DNA from: UBA8106 sp964569695
GTDB lineage: Bacteria > Acidobacteriota > Vicinamibacteria > Vicinamibacterales > UBA823
Direction: 5' to 3'
NCBI GenBank assembly: GCA_964569695.1
Contig: CAZMUA010000003.1
Location: 62,001-126,000, forward strand
DNA length: 64,000 nt
Under the pieces are notes generated by a model. The model was not told the origin of the DNA, searched no databases, and worked only from the letters and a program-made list of their open reading frames with translations. The position numbers were made by a program, and so were the translations under genes. Below are positions 1 through 9,228 of this stretch, in pieces (the first letter of the stretch is position 1; every line of letters starts with the position of its first letter).

Positions 1-285
1 GGCATTAAACAATTTCTTGACGCAGGAATTCTTTATGGCCCTGGGAAAGCTGCTAATGCTGGCGGTGTTGCTACTTCTGGGCTGGAGATGACACAGAATG
101 CCCAGCGTTTGGTTTGGACGCGCGAACAGGTAGATGAACGACTTCAGCACATCATGAAAGCAGTTCACAAGGTGTGCTATGAAACCGCAGAGCATTTCGG
201 TGCGCCAAACAACTACGTGAGTGGTGCTAACATCGCAGGTTTTGTGAAGGTGGCAGACTCGATGCTGGATCAAGGCATAGTCTAG
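1..285 (+). CDS. gdhA: Glutamate dehydrogenase, C-terminal end (partial)
   Basis: The reading frame is open from base 1 and ends at the TAG at 283-285, giving the last 94 residues of a protein whose start lies before the window. The segment has the C-terminal signature of hexameric NADP-type glutamate dehydrogenase: GPGKAANAGGVATSGLEM, then a helix with QRLVWTREQVDERLQ and an ending of the type YVSGANIAGFVKVADSM. The enzyme interconverts glutamate with 2-oxoglutarate and ammonia in the cytoplasm. The catalytic and dinucleotide-binding parts are outside the window, so cofactor choice is inferred only from family resemblance of the tail. Confidence 0.9.
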   Translation, partial: GIKQFLDAGILYGPGKAANAGGVATSGLEMTQNAQRLVWTREQVDERLQHIMKAVHKVCYETAEHFGAPNNYVSGANIAGFVKVADSMLDQGIV

Positions 286-301
286 CTGGCGCTGCCTTGA
301 G

Positions 302-326
302 CCCAGACTGTGGGACCCTGTCTGGG
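302..326 (+). terminator. Candidate hairpin after gdhA
   Basis: CCCAGAC (302-308) and GTCTGGG (320-326) can form a 7-bp stem with an 11-nt loop, 17 bases past the gdhA stop. Only a short GTTC follows rather than a run of T, so it is at best a weak intrinsic terminator or an mRNA 3' end. Confidence 0.35.
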
Positions 327-394
327 GTTCATAAGTGTTGAGGCCCCAACGAGGGTGGCAAATCGGCTGGAGCGTATACGAGGGGTAATTACCG

Positions 395-3376
395 ATGCCC
401 GATGTTCGGCCCGATAAGCGATCGCTCGGTTCCGGCAGCCGACTCAGAAGCTTCAAAGATCTCGGACGGTATCGCGTTAACGATATCCTTCTTGTCTCCA
501 CACTCTACGATTCCTTCATTCTCTCTGAGGACGGGCAACTCAGTGAGGTGATGCTCGACGAATTTCTCGATCTCGATCTGCACCATACACCTCGACTACG
601 TCGTGTCTCAACCGGTGATCATGCGCTTCGCATTGCCCGTGATGAGAGTCGGTACAATCTCATCATCAGTTCGATGCATGTCGCTGATATGAGTGCAAAA
701 ACGCTTGCTGAAAAAGTGGAAGCCGCTGGCCTTCAAACACCAGTGATTAGTTTGGCCTACGACATACGCGATTTAAGTGATGTTGATGTATCTCAGGTTG
801 GATCCAAAGTGGATCGAGTGTTTCTTTGGCAGGGCGACGTACGAATCTTACTTGCTATCGTGAAGTACGTTGAAGATCGTATGAATGTTGCAAGAGACAC
901 TGGTGAGATGGGGGTGCAGGCGATTATTGTCATTGAAGACAACGTTCGTTTTTATTCATCATTCTTGCCGGTGATCTACACGGAGTTAATGCGTCATTCT
1001 CACAGCCTGTTGCCCGATGGAATGAACAGGTCACATAAGCTCATGCGGATCCAGGCGCGACCGAAGATTTTACTGTGTGGCACTTATGAGGAGGCTTGTC
1101 GCTATTTTGACGCTCATCAGGATGATGTGCTTGGTGTGATTTCTGATGTCTCGTTTCCGAAAGATGGCCAGTTATTTAAACGTGCCGGTGTCGAGTTCGC
1201 CAAGCGCGTACGTGAATTACAACCTGATGTTCCAATCATGTTGCAGTCTGGATTACATGACTTGGAAATTGCCTCAGAGGCTGCTTCACTTGGTGTGCCG
1301 TACGTAATGAAGGATTCACCCACACTCTTGCAAGAGTTACGAGAATTTATGAACGAAGGTTTCGGATTTGGCGATTTTGTGTTTCGAACGCCAGACGGCT
1401 CAGTTGTATCAGTTGCACGTGATTTACGTGAACTTGAAAACCAGTTACACACGGTGCCCTCTGAGAGTGTCGCGTTTCATGGCGAACGCAATCATTTTTC
1501 GAGGTGGCTTAAGGCTAGAACTGAATTTGAGCTCGCACACTTTTTACGACCGAGAAGAGTCTCGGATTATGAGACGGTTGAAGGATTGCGCGAGACATTG
1601 ATAGATGCACTTCGCTCGTACCGCCGTCAACAACATCGCGGGGTTGTCGCCGATTTTGAAGCAGAGATGTTCGAGCCAGAAAGTGATTTCAGTAGAATCG
1701 GTAGCGGCTCACTTGGCGGAAAAGGTCGCGGTCTGGCGTTCGTGAATTTTATGTTGAGTGACTACGATTTAGAGGCCCGTTTCCCAGAAGTCCAAGTTTC
1801 GGTGCCAGCAGCAGTAGTGTTGGCGACAGATATATTCGATCGCACGCTGGAAGAGAACCACCTACGCGACTTTGCCCTTGAATCGAAGGATCATGAAGAA
1901 GTCGCAAATCGGTTTCGAAAGGCCAGGTTTCCGCGTGATGTGTATCAGCAATTACGCGATCTTCTTAAAGCGGCTACCTATCCACTGGCGATACGGTCAT
2001 CAAGTTTGCTTGAGGACTCGCAATACCAGCCTTTTGCTGGCATCTATCAAACGGTGATGCTGTCAAACGACCAAGAGGATCTTGATGTTCGGGTTGAGCG
2101 TTTACTTGCTGCAATTCGTACTGTCTACCTTTCAATGTTTACAGGAAGAACGAAATCGTATTTGGGTACCTCACCGTATCGGCTTGAGGAAGAGAAAATG
2201 GCGGTCATTATCCAGAAAGTGACTGGTCTTCCGCATGGGAATCGTTTCTATCCGGATATTTCTGGAGTCGCCCGTTCGCACAATTTTTATCCGGTTTCAC
2301 CAATCAAAGCCAAGGATGGTATTACAGCTGTAGCGCTTGGTCTTGGTGCTACAGTTGTTGACGGCAACGTGTGTTTTAGGTTTTGTCCAAAATATCCGCA
2401 TCACGTGATGCAGTTTTCTTCTGTGGATGACATTCTTCGTAACTCACAGAGGCATTTTTATGGTCTGGAGCTCGGTGGTGACAAGGATGTTCTAGCAAAA
2501 GATATCGATATGGAATTCAGATTGAAACAGTTCGGTCTTGAAGTCGCAGAACAAGACGGCAGTCTCCAGTTTTTAGGCTCAACGTATTCCCCTGAAAATA
2601 ACGCAATTTATGATGGTGTAGCACGAGAAGGAGTCCGGCTTGTAAGTTTTGCTCCTATTCTGAAGCATGAGATTTTTCCATTGGCCGATATTCTTGAGCT
2701 GATGCTAGAAATTGGTAGAAGAGCGACTGGTTCACCTGTTGAGATCGAATTTGCAGCTAACGTAAAACGCTCAGAAGGTAGCAAGTCGGAATTTACCTTT
2801 CTACAGTTACGGCCCCTTGCTTTGTCACGTGAACTGGTTGACATGAACATCGGCAACGTCGAAAAAAAAGATTTGATATGTTCAAGTCAAGTTGTCTTGG
2901 GACATGGTAAAGTCGACGATATTTTCGACATAGTAGTTGTGTCTCGAGATACATTCGACAGGGCGAGCACCGGTGAAATCGCAGCCGAAGTAGGACGACT
3001 GAATGCGGACCTTGTCAAACAAGGCATCCCTTACGTCTTAATTGGCATTGGACGCTGGGGATCACACGAACCTTGGTTAGGGATCCCTGTAACGTGGGAT
3101 CAGATTGCGGGAGCGAAGGTGATCGTCGAAGCTGGATTTGAGAATTTTAAAATAAGGCCATCCCAAGGTTCCCATTTTTTTCATAATTTAACGGCATTTA
3201 ATGTCGGGTACTTTACAGTCAACCCCGAGTCTGGTGAAGGCACTGTTGATTGGTCGTGGCTGTCGGCACAGCCAGCTGTGACCGAGTTGACCTATGTACG
3301 TCATGTAAGACTTGATCAACCGATTACGATCAAAATGAATGGAAAGAAGAGCGAAGGTGTCATCTTCAAGCCGTAA
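395..3376 (+). CDS. Large PEP/pyruvate-binding (PPDK N-domain) protein with receiver-like N-terminus
   Basis: A 993-residue cytoplasmic protein. Residues about 25-150 (start ILLVSTLYDSFIL) and about 170-335 (IIVIEDNVRFYSS, then LGVISDVSF and VPIMLQSG) look like two receiver-type alpha/beta folds. From about residue 440 to 820 there is a pyruvate-phosphate-dikinase-type ATP-grasp domain, with GSLGGKGRGL, the AIRSSSLLEDSQ motif and an ending FLQLRPL. The final 170 residues contain GRWGSHEPWLGIP. I do not see the phosphohistidine swivelling-domain motif or the PEP-utilising barrel of true PPDK or PEP synthase, so it probably does not complete that reaction. Similar proteins of about 1000 residues occur in Bacteroidetes, annotated only as PEP/pyruvate-binding. 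It overlaps the next gene by 38 bases. Substrate and role are unknown. Confidence 0.7.
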   Translation: MPDVRPDKRSLGSGSRLRSFKDLGRYRVNDILLVSTLYDSFILSEDGQLSEVMLDEFLDLDLHHTPRLRRVSTGDHALRIARDESRYNLIISSMHVADMSAKTLAEKVEAAGLQTPVISLAYDIRDLSDVDVSQVGSKVDRVFLWQGDVRILLAIVKYVEDRMNVARDTGEMGVQAIIVIEDNVRFYSSFLPVIYTELMRHSHSLLPDGMNRSHKLMRIQARPKILLCGTYEEACRYFDAHQDDVLGVISDVSFPKDGQLFKRAGVEFAKRVRELQPDVPIMLQSGLHDLEIASEAASLGVPYVMKDSPTLLQELREFMNEGFGFGDFVFRTPDGSVVSVARDLRELENQLHTVPSESVAFHGERNHFSRWLKARTEFELAHFLRPRRVSDYETVEGLRETLIDALRSYRRQQHRGVVADFEAEMFEPESDFSRIGSGSLGGKGRGLAFVNFMLSDYDLEARFPEVQVSVPAAVVLATDIFDRTLEENHLRDFALESKDHEEVANRFRKARFPRDVYQQLRDLLKAATYPLAIRSSSLLEDSQYQPFAGIYQTVMLSNDQEDLDVRVERLLAAIRTVYLSMFTGRTKSYLGTSPYRLEEEKMAVIIQKVTGLPHGNRFYPDISGVARSHNFYPVSPIKAKDGITAVALGLGATVVDGNVCFRFCPKYPHHVMQFSSVDDILRNSQRHFYGLELGGDKDVLAKDIDMEFRLKQFGLEVAEQDGSLQFLGSTYSPENNAIYDGVAREGVRLVSFAPILKHEIFPLADILELMLEIGRRATGSPVEIEFAANVKRSEGSKSEFTFLQLRPLALSRELVDMNIGNVEKKDLICSSQVVLGHGKVDDIFDIVVVSRDTFDRASTGEIAAEVGRLNADLVKQGIPYVLIGIGRWGSHEPWLGIPVTWDQIAGAKVIVEAGFENFKIRPSQGSHFFHNLTAFNVGYFTVNPESGEGTVDWSWLSAQPAVTELTYVRHVRLDQPITIKMNGKKSEGVIFKP

Positions 3377-5090
3377 CCCTAACAAGGTCGAAGGTGGAGG
3401 TTCTGCGCAATCGAAAACTCGTACAAGGAGTGCAAGGTCATCAATTATTAGTTCTGATACGACACGCCAGCAGTTAGATGTAAAAGAAAGTGAATCGCCA
3501 GTTTGTAAAAAGCAGACCGTGACCAGTTCTGGGCATCCCGTAGCGCCATTCTACGAATCGGATGATCTTTCCGACCTTGATTATCAACGTGATCTAAATG
3601 ACCCGGGCGAGTTTCCATACACACGTGGGATTCATCCGAGCGGTTACCGAGGAAAGCTGTGGACGATGCGTCAATTTGCGGGTTTTGGCACACCTGAAGA
3701 AACCAACAATCGGTACCATCAATTAATAGCAGCTGGCGGCACTGGTCTTAGCGTTGCATTCGACTTACCAACATTAATGGGTAGAGATCCGGATGATCCT
3801 TTATCGGCCGGTGAAATAGGCAAATGTGGTGTGAGCGTAGCCTCTCTGGCCGACATGGAACGTCTCTTCGCTGGTATCAAATTGTCAGACGTCACAACAT
3901 CCATGACGATCAACTCATCTGCGCCAATGTTACTGGCTATGTACTTAGTGTTGGCCGAGCGGCAGGGTGTCGATTGGCAACAGGTGGCTGGAACGATTCA
4001 GAACGATATCTTGAAAGAGTTTATTGCGCAAAAGGAGTACATTTATCCTCCGCGGCCATCGATGCGACTAATCACTGATGTATTTGCATTTTGTGGTGAG
4101 CATGCACCAAAGTGGAACACTATCTCCGTTAGTGGCTACCACATCCGAGAGGCCGGCTCTACGGCAGCCCAGGAACTAGCGTTTACCCTGCGTGACGGCA
4201 TTGAATATGTCCAATATGGTATCGATGCTGGGTTGGACGTTGATATATTCGCACCACGAATGTCGTTCTTTTTTAACGCGCACTCTGATTTTTTTGAAGA
4301 AATTGCTAAGTACCGAGCTGCTCGAAAAATCTGGAGTCATGTTATGCGCGACCGATTCCATGCCAAGGATGAGCGTTCATGGAAATTGCGGTTTCATAGT
4401 CAAACAGCTGGCGGGACACTTACTGGCCAGCAAGCGTATAACAATGTCATGCGTACAACGTGGCAAGCACTAGCTGCTGTAATGGGTGGAACAAACTCAT
4501 TGCACACTTGCTCGCTTGATGAAGCTTTGGCTTTACCGACGTCTAATGCTGCGACACTTGCACTTCGTACACAACAAATCATCGCGCATGAAACTGGTAT
4601 TACCGAGGTAGCGGATCCACTGGGTGGTTCATACTTGCTCGAAACATTGACTCGTGAGCTGGAAGATAAAGCGGATGCCTATTTTCAAGCGATCGATGCT
4701 TGTGGTGGTATGGTGGAAGCAATTGAGCAGGGATACCCCCAACGAGAAATTGCTGAAAGTGCTTACCAAGATCAAAAGCGTGTGGAGTCTGGCGAGCGTG
4801 CAGTCGTTGGTGTTACGGCCTTTGTAGACGATGGTGATGCTGAAATTCCAACGCTGTATATCGATGAGTCGACAGAACAGAAACAGCTAGATCAGTTACA
4901 GCTATTAAAGCGAAAACGCGACACTGATCGAGTTGCACGCGCCCTTGAGCAGGTGCGTGCAGCTGCGGTAAGCTCGACGAATATGATGGAGCCTCTGTTG
5001 GACGCAGTACGGGTTTATGCGACATTGGGAGAAATGTGTAACGCACTCCGGGATGTGTGGGGTGAGTATGAAGAAACACCGATGATTTAG
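3339..5090 (+). CDS. B12-dependent acyl-CoA mutase, large subunit (methylmalonyl-/isobutyryl-CoA mutase family)
   Basis: A 583-residue catalytic subunit, a TIM barrel without its own B12 domain; the B12 domain is the next gene. Family motifs are EFPYTRGIHP (91-100), WTMRQFAGFG (108-117), GLSVAFDLPT, TIQNDILKEF, SGYHIREAG with the catalytic His268, and GGTNSLHT. Two specificity positions stand out. The position of Tyr89 of methylmalonyl-CoA mutase is Phe113, and that of Arg207 is Gln231; Phe/Gln is the pair known from isobutyryl-CoA mutase. Automatic annotation would say methylmalonyl-CoA mutase; I favour isobutyryl-CoA-type activity. Residues 1-65 are a basic, Ser-rich extension absent from typical family members, and the ATG lies inside the preceding gene, so the true start may be further downstream. 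Confidence 0.85.
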   Translation: MERRAKVSSSSRNPNKVEGGGSAQSKTRTRSARSSIISSDTTRQQLDVKESESPVCKKQTVTSSGHPVAPFYESDDLSDLDYQRDLNDPGEFPYTRGIHPSGYRGKLWTMRQFAGFGTPEETNNRYHQLIAAGGTGLSVAFDLPTLMGRDPDDPLSAGEIGKCGVSVASLADMERLFAGIKLSDVTTSMTINSSAPMLLAMYLVLAERQGVDWQQVAGTIQNDILKEFIAQKEYIYPPRPSMRLITDVFAFCGEHAPKWNTISVSGYHIREAGSTAAQELAFTLRDGIEYVQYGIDAGLDVDIFAPRMSFFFNAHSDFFEEIAKYRAARKIWSHVMRDRFHAKDERSWKLRFHSQTAGGTLTGQQAYNNVMRTTWQALAAVMGGTNSLHTCSLDEALALPTSNAATLALRTQQIIAHETGITEVADPLGGSYLLETLTRELEDKADAYFQAIDACGGMVEAIEQGYPQREIAESAYQDQKRVESGERAVVGVTAFVDDGDAEIPTLYIDESTEQKQLDQLQLLKRKRDTDRVARALEQVRAAAVSSTNMMEPLLDAVRVYATLGEMCNALRDVWGEYEETPMI

Positions 5091-5111
5091 ACATGGGTTG
5101 CACATTACAGC

Positions 5112-5570
5112 ATGCTTACCATCGAGTGCTTGCTGGAGATGGGTAGGCAGCGTGAGAGGATGATGCGAACGATTCGAGTGGTGATTGCTAAGTCTGGACT
5201 TGATGGGCACGACAGAGGTGCAAAAGTGATCGCTCGGGCGTTACGGGATTCTGGTATGGAGGTCATTTACACGGGCCTTCGCCAAACGCCTGAACAAATT
5301 GTTGAAACGGCGTTACAAGAGGATGCAGATGTTATCGGGTTATCTATTCTCTCAGGTGCACATAATCACGTATGTCCTCGCATTGCAGAACTTTTAAAGA
5401 CGAAGGGTATGAAGGACGTCCTCATTGTTGTGGGTGGAATTATTCCAGATGTTGATATTCCAAAATTACGTGCGGTTGGAGTTGAGGGTATTTTCCTCCC
5501 TGGTAGCCCCATGCAAGACATTGTCAATTTCATTCGCGAACACGTGCGTCCCTCGGCTGTATCTACGTGA
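5112..5570 (+). CDS. Cobalamin-binding subunit of the acyl-CoA mutase
   Basis: A protein of up to 152 residues with the B12-binding fold that supplies the lower axial histidine to adenosylcobalamin. The diagnostic DxHxxG motif is present as GLDGHDRGAKVIARAL, followed by VIGLSILSGAH and the late glycine stretch GVEGIFLPGS. It follows the large subunit by 21 bases, so the two form a split two-chain mutase. In-frame ATGs at 5112, 5139, 5160 and 5163 are all possible. Homologues usually begin just before the IRVVIAK strand, which favours 5160 or 5163, although spacing to the GAGAGG there is very short. Confidence 0.9.
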   Translation: MLTIECLLEMGRQRERMMRTIRVVIAKSGLDGHDRGAKVIARALRDSGMEVIYTGLRQTPEQIVETALQEDADVIGLSILSGAHNHVCPRIAELLKTKGMKDVLIVVGGIIPDVDIPKLRAVGVEGIFLPGSPMQDIVNFIREHVRPSAVST

Positions 5571-5698
5571 TACAGGTTGTTATACCTCACGTCTTCTTGA
5601 CCTGTTTATCACCTATAGGTAGTCTCAAATAAGTATGGCGCACCGAATTCTATTAACTGATCACCACCGTTCACTAGTGTGCGGAAATCTATTTTCTT

Positions 5699-8368
5699 AT
5701 GTCTAAGGCACAGTTATCGAAGACGTTCGAACACGACAAAGTAGATCCAAAGTGGTACGCATACTGGGAATCGATAAATGCGTTTCGTGCGAATCCTGAG
5801 ACTACACGTCCGCCATTTAGTATGGTCCTCCCGCCCCCTAATGTAACTGGGTGGCTACACATTGGTCACGCACTCAATCAGACACTGCCAGATATTATTG
5901 CGAGGTGGCAGAGGATGCGTGGTTTTGATGTGTTGTGGTTACCAGGGACTGACCACGCAGGTATCGCGACGCAGAATGTTGTTGAGAAACAATTGGCAGC
6001 TGAAGGTACTACCCGGGATGCCCTTGGCCGTGAGGCCTTCGAAGCCCGAGTACGTGCCTGGGCAGAGCAGAGCAAAGGGACGATTGTTGGCCAAATGCAA
6101 CGGTTGGGTTCATCGGTTGACTGGAGTCGTGAACGTTTCACGCTTGATGAGAGTCTTTCGCGAGCGGTTCGCCGCGTGTTTGTTTCATTGTACAAAGAAG
6201 GGTTGATCTATCGAGGTAACTACATTGTCAATTGGTGTCCTCGCTGTTCCACAGCCCTGTCAGATTTAGAGGTGGTTCATAAGGAAACGGACGGCAAGTT
6301 ATACCATGTGCAGTACGCCTTTGTAGACGATGAAGGCGCGCTCACTATTGCTACTACTAGGCCCGAGACGATGCTCGGTGATACCGCTATAGCGGTCAAC
6401 CCAGAGGACTCTCGTTACCAGTCTTTAGTTGGGCGTCGAGTATTCCTACCAGTTATTGGTCGAGAACTGCCAATTGTTGCCGACGAATTTGTTGATCAGG
6501 ACTTTGGAACGGGAGCAGTTAAGGTAACACCTGCTCACGATCACAATGACTTTGCGATTGGGCAGCGCCATGATTTGCAGCAAATCTCTGTAATCGACGA
6601 AGCTGGACATCTGACAGAGGAGGCAGGTCCCTATGCAGGACAAGATTGCCTCTCCGCACGAAGGGCCTTAGTTGAACGTTTAGAGCAGGATGGTTTTCTC
6701 GTGAAGGTTGAGGATCATCGTCACGCTGTCGGACATTGCCAACGCTGCGACACTGTTGTCGAGCCTTTAGTGTCGAATCAGTGGTTCGTGAGTATCAAGA
6801 CCTTAGCAGAGCCCGCGATCGACGCTGTCAAGGATGGACGCGTTACCTTCGTCCCAGCAAATTGGGAAAAGACTTACTTTGAGTGGATGACCAACATTCA
6901 TGACTGGTGTATCTCGAGGCAGTTATGGTGGGGACACCGCATACCAGCTTGGTATTGCGAGGTCTGTGACAAGCTCCTGGTGGAGGAAACTCCTCCAGAA
7001 CGATGCTCTTGTGGCGGTGTGTTGCGTCAGGAAACCGATGTTCTCGACACCTGGTTTAGTTCTGCGCTGTGGCCCTTTAGCACCATGGGATGGCCAGAAC
7101 GGTCCAGAGATCTAGAGCGTTACTATCCAACGACCCTCATGCTCACCGGCCTTGACATCATTTTTTTTTGGGTTGCACGCATGATCATGTTGGGACTGAA
7201 GTTTGGCGATGATGTCCCATTTCGGACGGTGTTTATTTCGTCCCTCGTGCGCGATGAACAAGGGAAAAAAATGAGTAAGTCCAAGGGTAATGTTGTTGAC
7301 CCCTTGGATTTGATGGACGATATCGGAGCTGATGCTTTGCGATTCACCTTAACGGCGCTTGCGTCACCCGGGATGGACATCGCGCTTTCTGAAGGTCGAT
7401 TGCGTGGTTCTCGTCAATTTGTAAATAAGATTTGGAATGCGTCTCGTTTTGTTCTGATGTACGTCAATGAGGTCGAGCGACGACCGGTTGTTCCCAGGGC
7501 GTCATCCACTGAGTTAGTCCATCGATGGATTTTGCATCGCGTTAATGAATTGGCCGGCGAGGTCAACGACGCGCTTGAAGCATATCGCTTTGATGTGGCA
7601 GCTGACCGACTCTATCAATTTTTCTGGCACGATTATGCGGATTGGTATATCGAGCTAGTCAAACCACAACTCAACGAAACTGGCGAAGTGCGTGACGTAG
7701 CGATTGCGGTGCTTCTCGAGGTACACGACAGAACATTAAGAATGCTTCATCCGGTCGTTCCTTTTATAACTGAGGAGGTATGGCAACAACTGCCACGGCA
7801 TGCCGATAGTGGACTCACGGCGGACGGTTGCCACCAGTCTATTACTTTGGCTGAGTTTCCTAAGAAACAAGATGCTTGGATTGACAATGAAGCCGCGGAC
7901 TGCATGGAACTGCTTCAGGAGGTGATTACAACCATTCGAACTGTTCGTGCGGAGTGGGGTGTGCCTAGGGTTCAAAAAATTACAGTCGTTGTGGCAGGTG
8001 GAGACGTGGCCACCTTGAGTGTCCTCCACACTCACGAAAGTTATATCACTGAGCTTGCGGGTTTAGAGTCTCTGAAACTTGTCGACAAGCATGACAAAGA
8101 GCCGGACACGGTTGTACGTATCGTTCGGGACATGCAATTCTATGTACTCCTTGCCGGGATTGTTGACCGTGAGGCTGAGCTTGCTCGAGTCCGTAAGGAA
8201 TTAGCGAAACTTGAAGCTCAGCAAACCGCAAACGATGCGAAGCTCGGCAATCCAAAGTTTAGAGAGCGGGCTGATCCGGATATCGTGGCGGAAGCCGTAG
8301 CGCGAGCCTCCACTCTGGATGAGCAGAGAAATAAATTGGTTCGGATTTTGGAGGAACTAACACCTTGA
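5699..8368 (+). CDS. valS: Valyl-tRNA synthetase
   Basis: An 889-residue class I aminoacyl-tRNA synthetase that charges tRNA-Val. The HIGH motif is intact at residues 54-57 (NVTGWLHIGHA) and the KMSKS motif at 524-528. The editing (CP1) domain carries the GTGAVKVTPAHDHNDF signature, and two Cys pairs near CPRCS and CQRCD suggest zinc knuckles. The last 65 residues are the charged coiled-coil arm (REAELARVRKELAKLE) typical of ValRS. Length is normal for the family. It starts a run of closely packed genes with nadC and birA after a 128-bp gap; no convincing T-box leader is visible in that gap. Confidence 0.97.
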   Translation: MSKAQLSKTFEHDKVDPKWYAYWESINAFRANPETTRPPFSMVLPPPNVTGWLHIGHALNQTLPDIIARWQRMRGFDVLWLPGTDHAGIATQNVVEKQLAAEGTTRDALGREAFEARVRAWAEQSKGTIVGQMQRLGSSVDWSRERFTLDESLSRAVRRVFVSLYKEGLIYRGNYIVNWCPRCSTALSDLEVVHKETDGKLYHVQYAFVDDEGALTIATTRPETMLGDTAIAVNPEDSRYQSLVGRRVFLPVIGRELPIVADEFVDQDFGTGAVKVTPAHDHNDFAIGQRHDLQQISVIDEAGHLTEEAGPYAGQDCLSARRALVERLEQDGFLVKVEDHRHAVGHCQRCDTVVEPLVSNQWFVSIKTLAEPAIDAVKDGRVTFVPANWEKTYFEWMTNIHDWCISRQLWWGHRIPAWYCEVCDKLLVEETPPERCSCGGVLRQETDVLDTWFSSALWPFSTMGWPERSRDLERYYPTTLMLTGLDIIFFWVARMIMLGLKFGDDVPFRTVFISSLVRDEQGKKMSKSKGNVVDPLDLMDDIGADALRFTLTALASPGMDIALSEGRLRGSRQFVNKIWNASRFVLMYVNEVERRPVVPRASSTELVHRWILHRVNELAGEVNDALEAYRFDVAADRLYQFFWHDYADWYIELVKPQLNETGEVRDVAIAVLLEVHDRTLRMLHPVVPFITEEVWQQLPRHADSGLTADGCHQSITLAEFPKKQDAWIDNEAADCMELLQEVITTIRTVRAEWGVPRVQKITVVVAGGDVATLSVLHTHESYITELAGLESLKLVDKHDKEPDTVVRIVRDMQFYVLLAGIVDREAELARVRKELAKLEAQQTANDAKLGNPKFRERADPDIVAEAVARASTLDEQRNKLVRILEELTP

Positions 8369-9228
8369 TGTCGGATGTTAAATTCGAACCTTTGGACCCC
8401 TTGGCTTACCAAGGTCTAGTCCGTCAAGCACTTGATGAGGATCGAGGTGATGGGGATATTACGAGCGAGGGCTGTATTGCAGCCAGCACTCTGGCTAGAG
8501 CTCGTATCCTCGTCAAGTCTGAATGTGTCTTGGCTGGGCTCGATGTCGCGATTGATGTGTTTCGACAAGTTGACGCTACCACGCAAGTGATTCAACATCG
8601 GCAGGATGGATGTAAATGTAAAGTCGGTGAGATTGTGGCCGAAGTGACTGGTCTTGGTCTTGCATTATTAACGGCTGAGCGTACAGCTCTCAATTTTCTG
8701 CAGCGCTTATCTGGTATTGCCACCCTCACGAGACGATTCGTGGATGCTAGTTGTGGACGGATTGTCGTCTTGGACACTCGAAAAACTACACCAACCTTGC
8801 GGACACTTGAAAAGTACGCCGTCCGTATTGGCGGTGGCACCAATCATCGCTTCAGTTTGAATGATAGGGTGTTGATAAAAGATAACCACGTTGAGCTGGC
8901 AGGAGGTATCGACTCTGCTTTGCAGAACATTCGATCCCTGAAATCTGATCATTCCTTGGAGATCGAGGTGCGAAACCTTGATCAAGTCGACGTAGCCCTC
9001 GCGGCCGGTGTCGATATTTTATTACTTGATAATATGTCGCTCGACCAAATCAAAGAAGCTGTTCTACGCAGTCGGGGTCGAGCTGCGGTTGAAATTTCTG
9101 GCGGCGTAACATTGGAACGGATGGCAGAATTCGCCGATACGGGTGCGGATTATGTTTCGGTAGGTGCATTAACCCATTCTGCACCGGCTGTTGATATGAG
9201 TGTGGAGATGGAAACGCTTCGGAGTTGA
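8368..9228 (+). CDS. nadC: Nicotinate-nucleotide pyrophosphorylase (quinolinate phosphoribosyltransferase)
   Basis: A 286-residue enzyme that converts quinolinate and PRPP to nicotinate mononucleotide, CO2 and pyrophosphate in de novo NAD synthesis. Recognised by DEDRGDGDIT near the N-terminus, ERTALNFLQRLSGIAT, DTRKTTPTLRTLEKYAV, GGTNHRFSLND and the KDNHVELAGG and LLLDNMS segments. Start: the ATG at 8368 shares its A with the valS stop (TGATG); a TTG three bases earlier is also possible, and a GGAGG lies at 8350-8354. The 1-base overlap points to translational coupling with valS. No nadA or nadB is in the window. Confidence 0.95.
   Translation: MSDVKFEPLDPLAYQGLVRQALDEDRGDGDITSEGCIAASTLARARILVKSECVLAGLDVAIDVFRQVDATTQVIQHRQDGCKCKVGEIVAEVTGLGLALLTAERTALNFLQRLSGIATLTRRFVDASCGRIVVLDTRKTTPTLRTLEKYAVRIGGGTNHRFSLNDRVLIKDNHVELAGGIDSALQNIRSLKSDHSLEIEVRNLDQVDVALAAGVDILLLDNMSLDQIKEAVLRSRGRAAVEISGGVTLERMAEFADTGADYVSVGALTHSAPAVDMSVEMETLRS

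Noticed and set aside
5572..5620. Terminator or promoter between the B12 subunit gene and valS
   Set aside because: ACAGGT/ACCTGT arms and the palindrome ACCTATAGGT are present, but no T-run follows; TTGACC at 5597-5602 has no good -10 at the right spacing.
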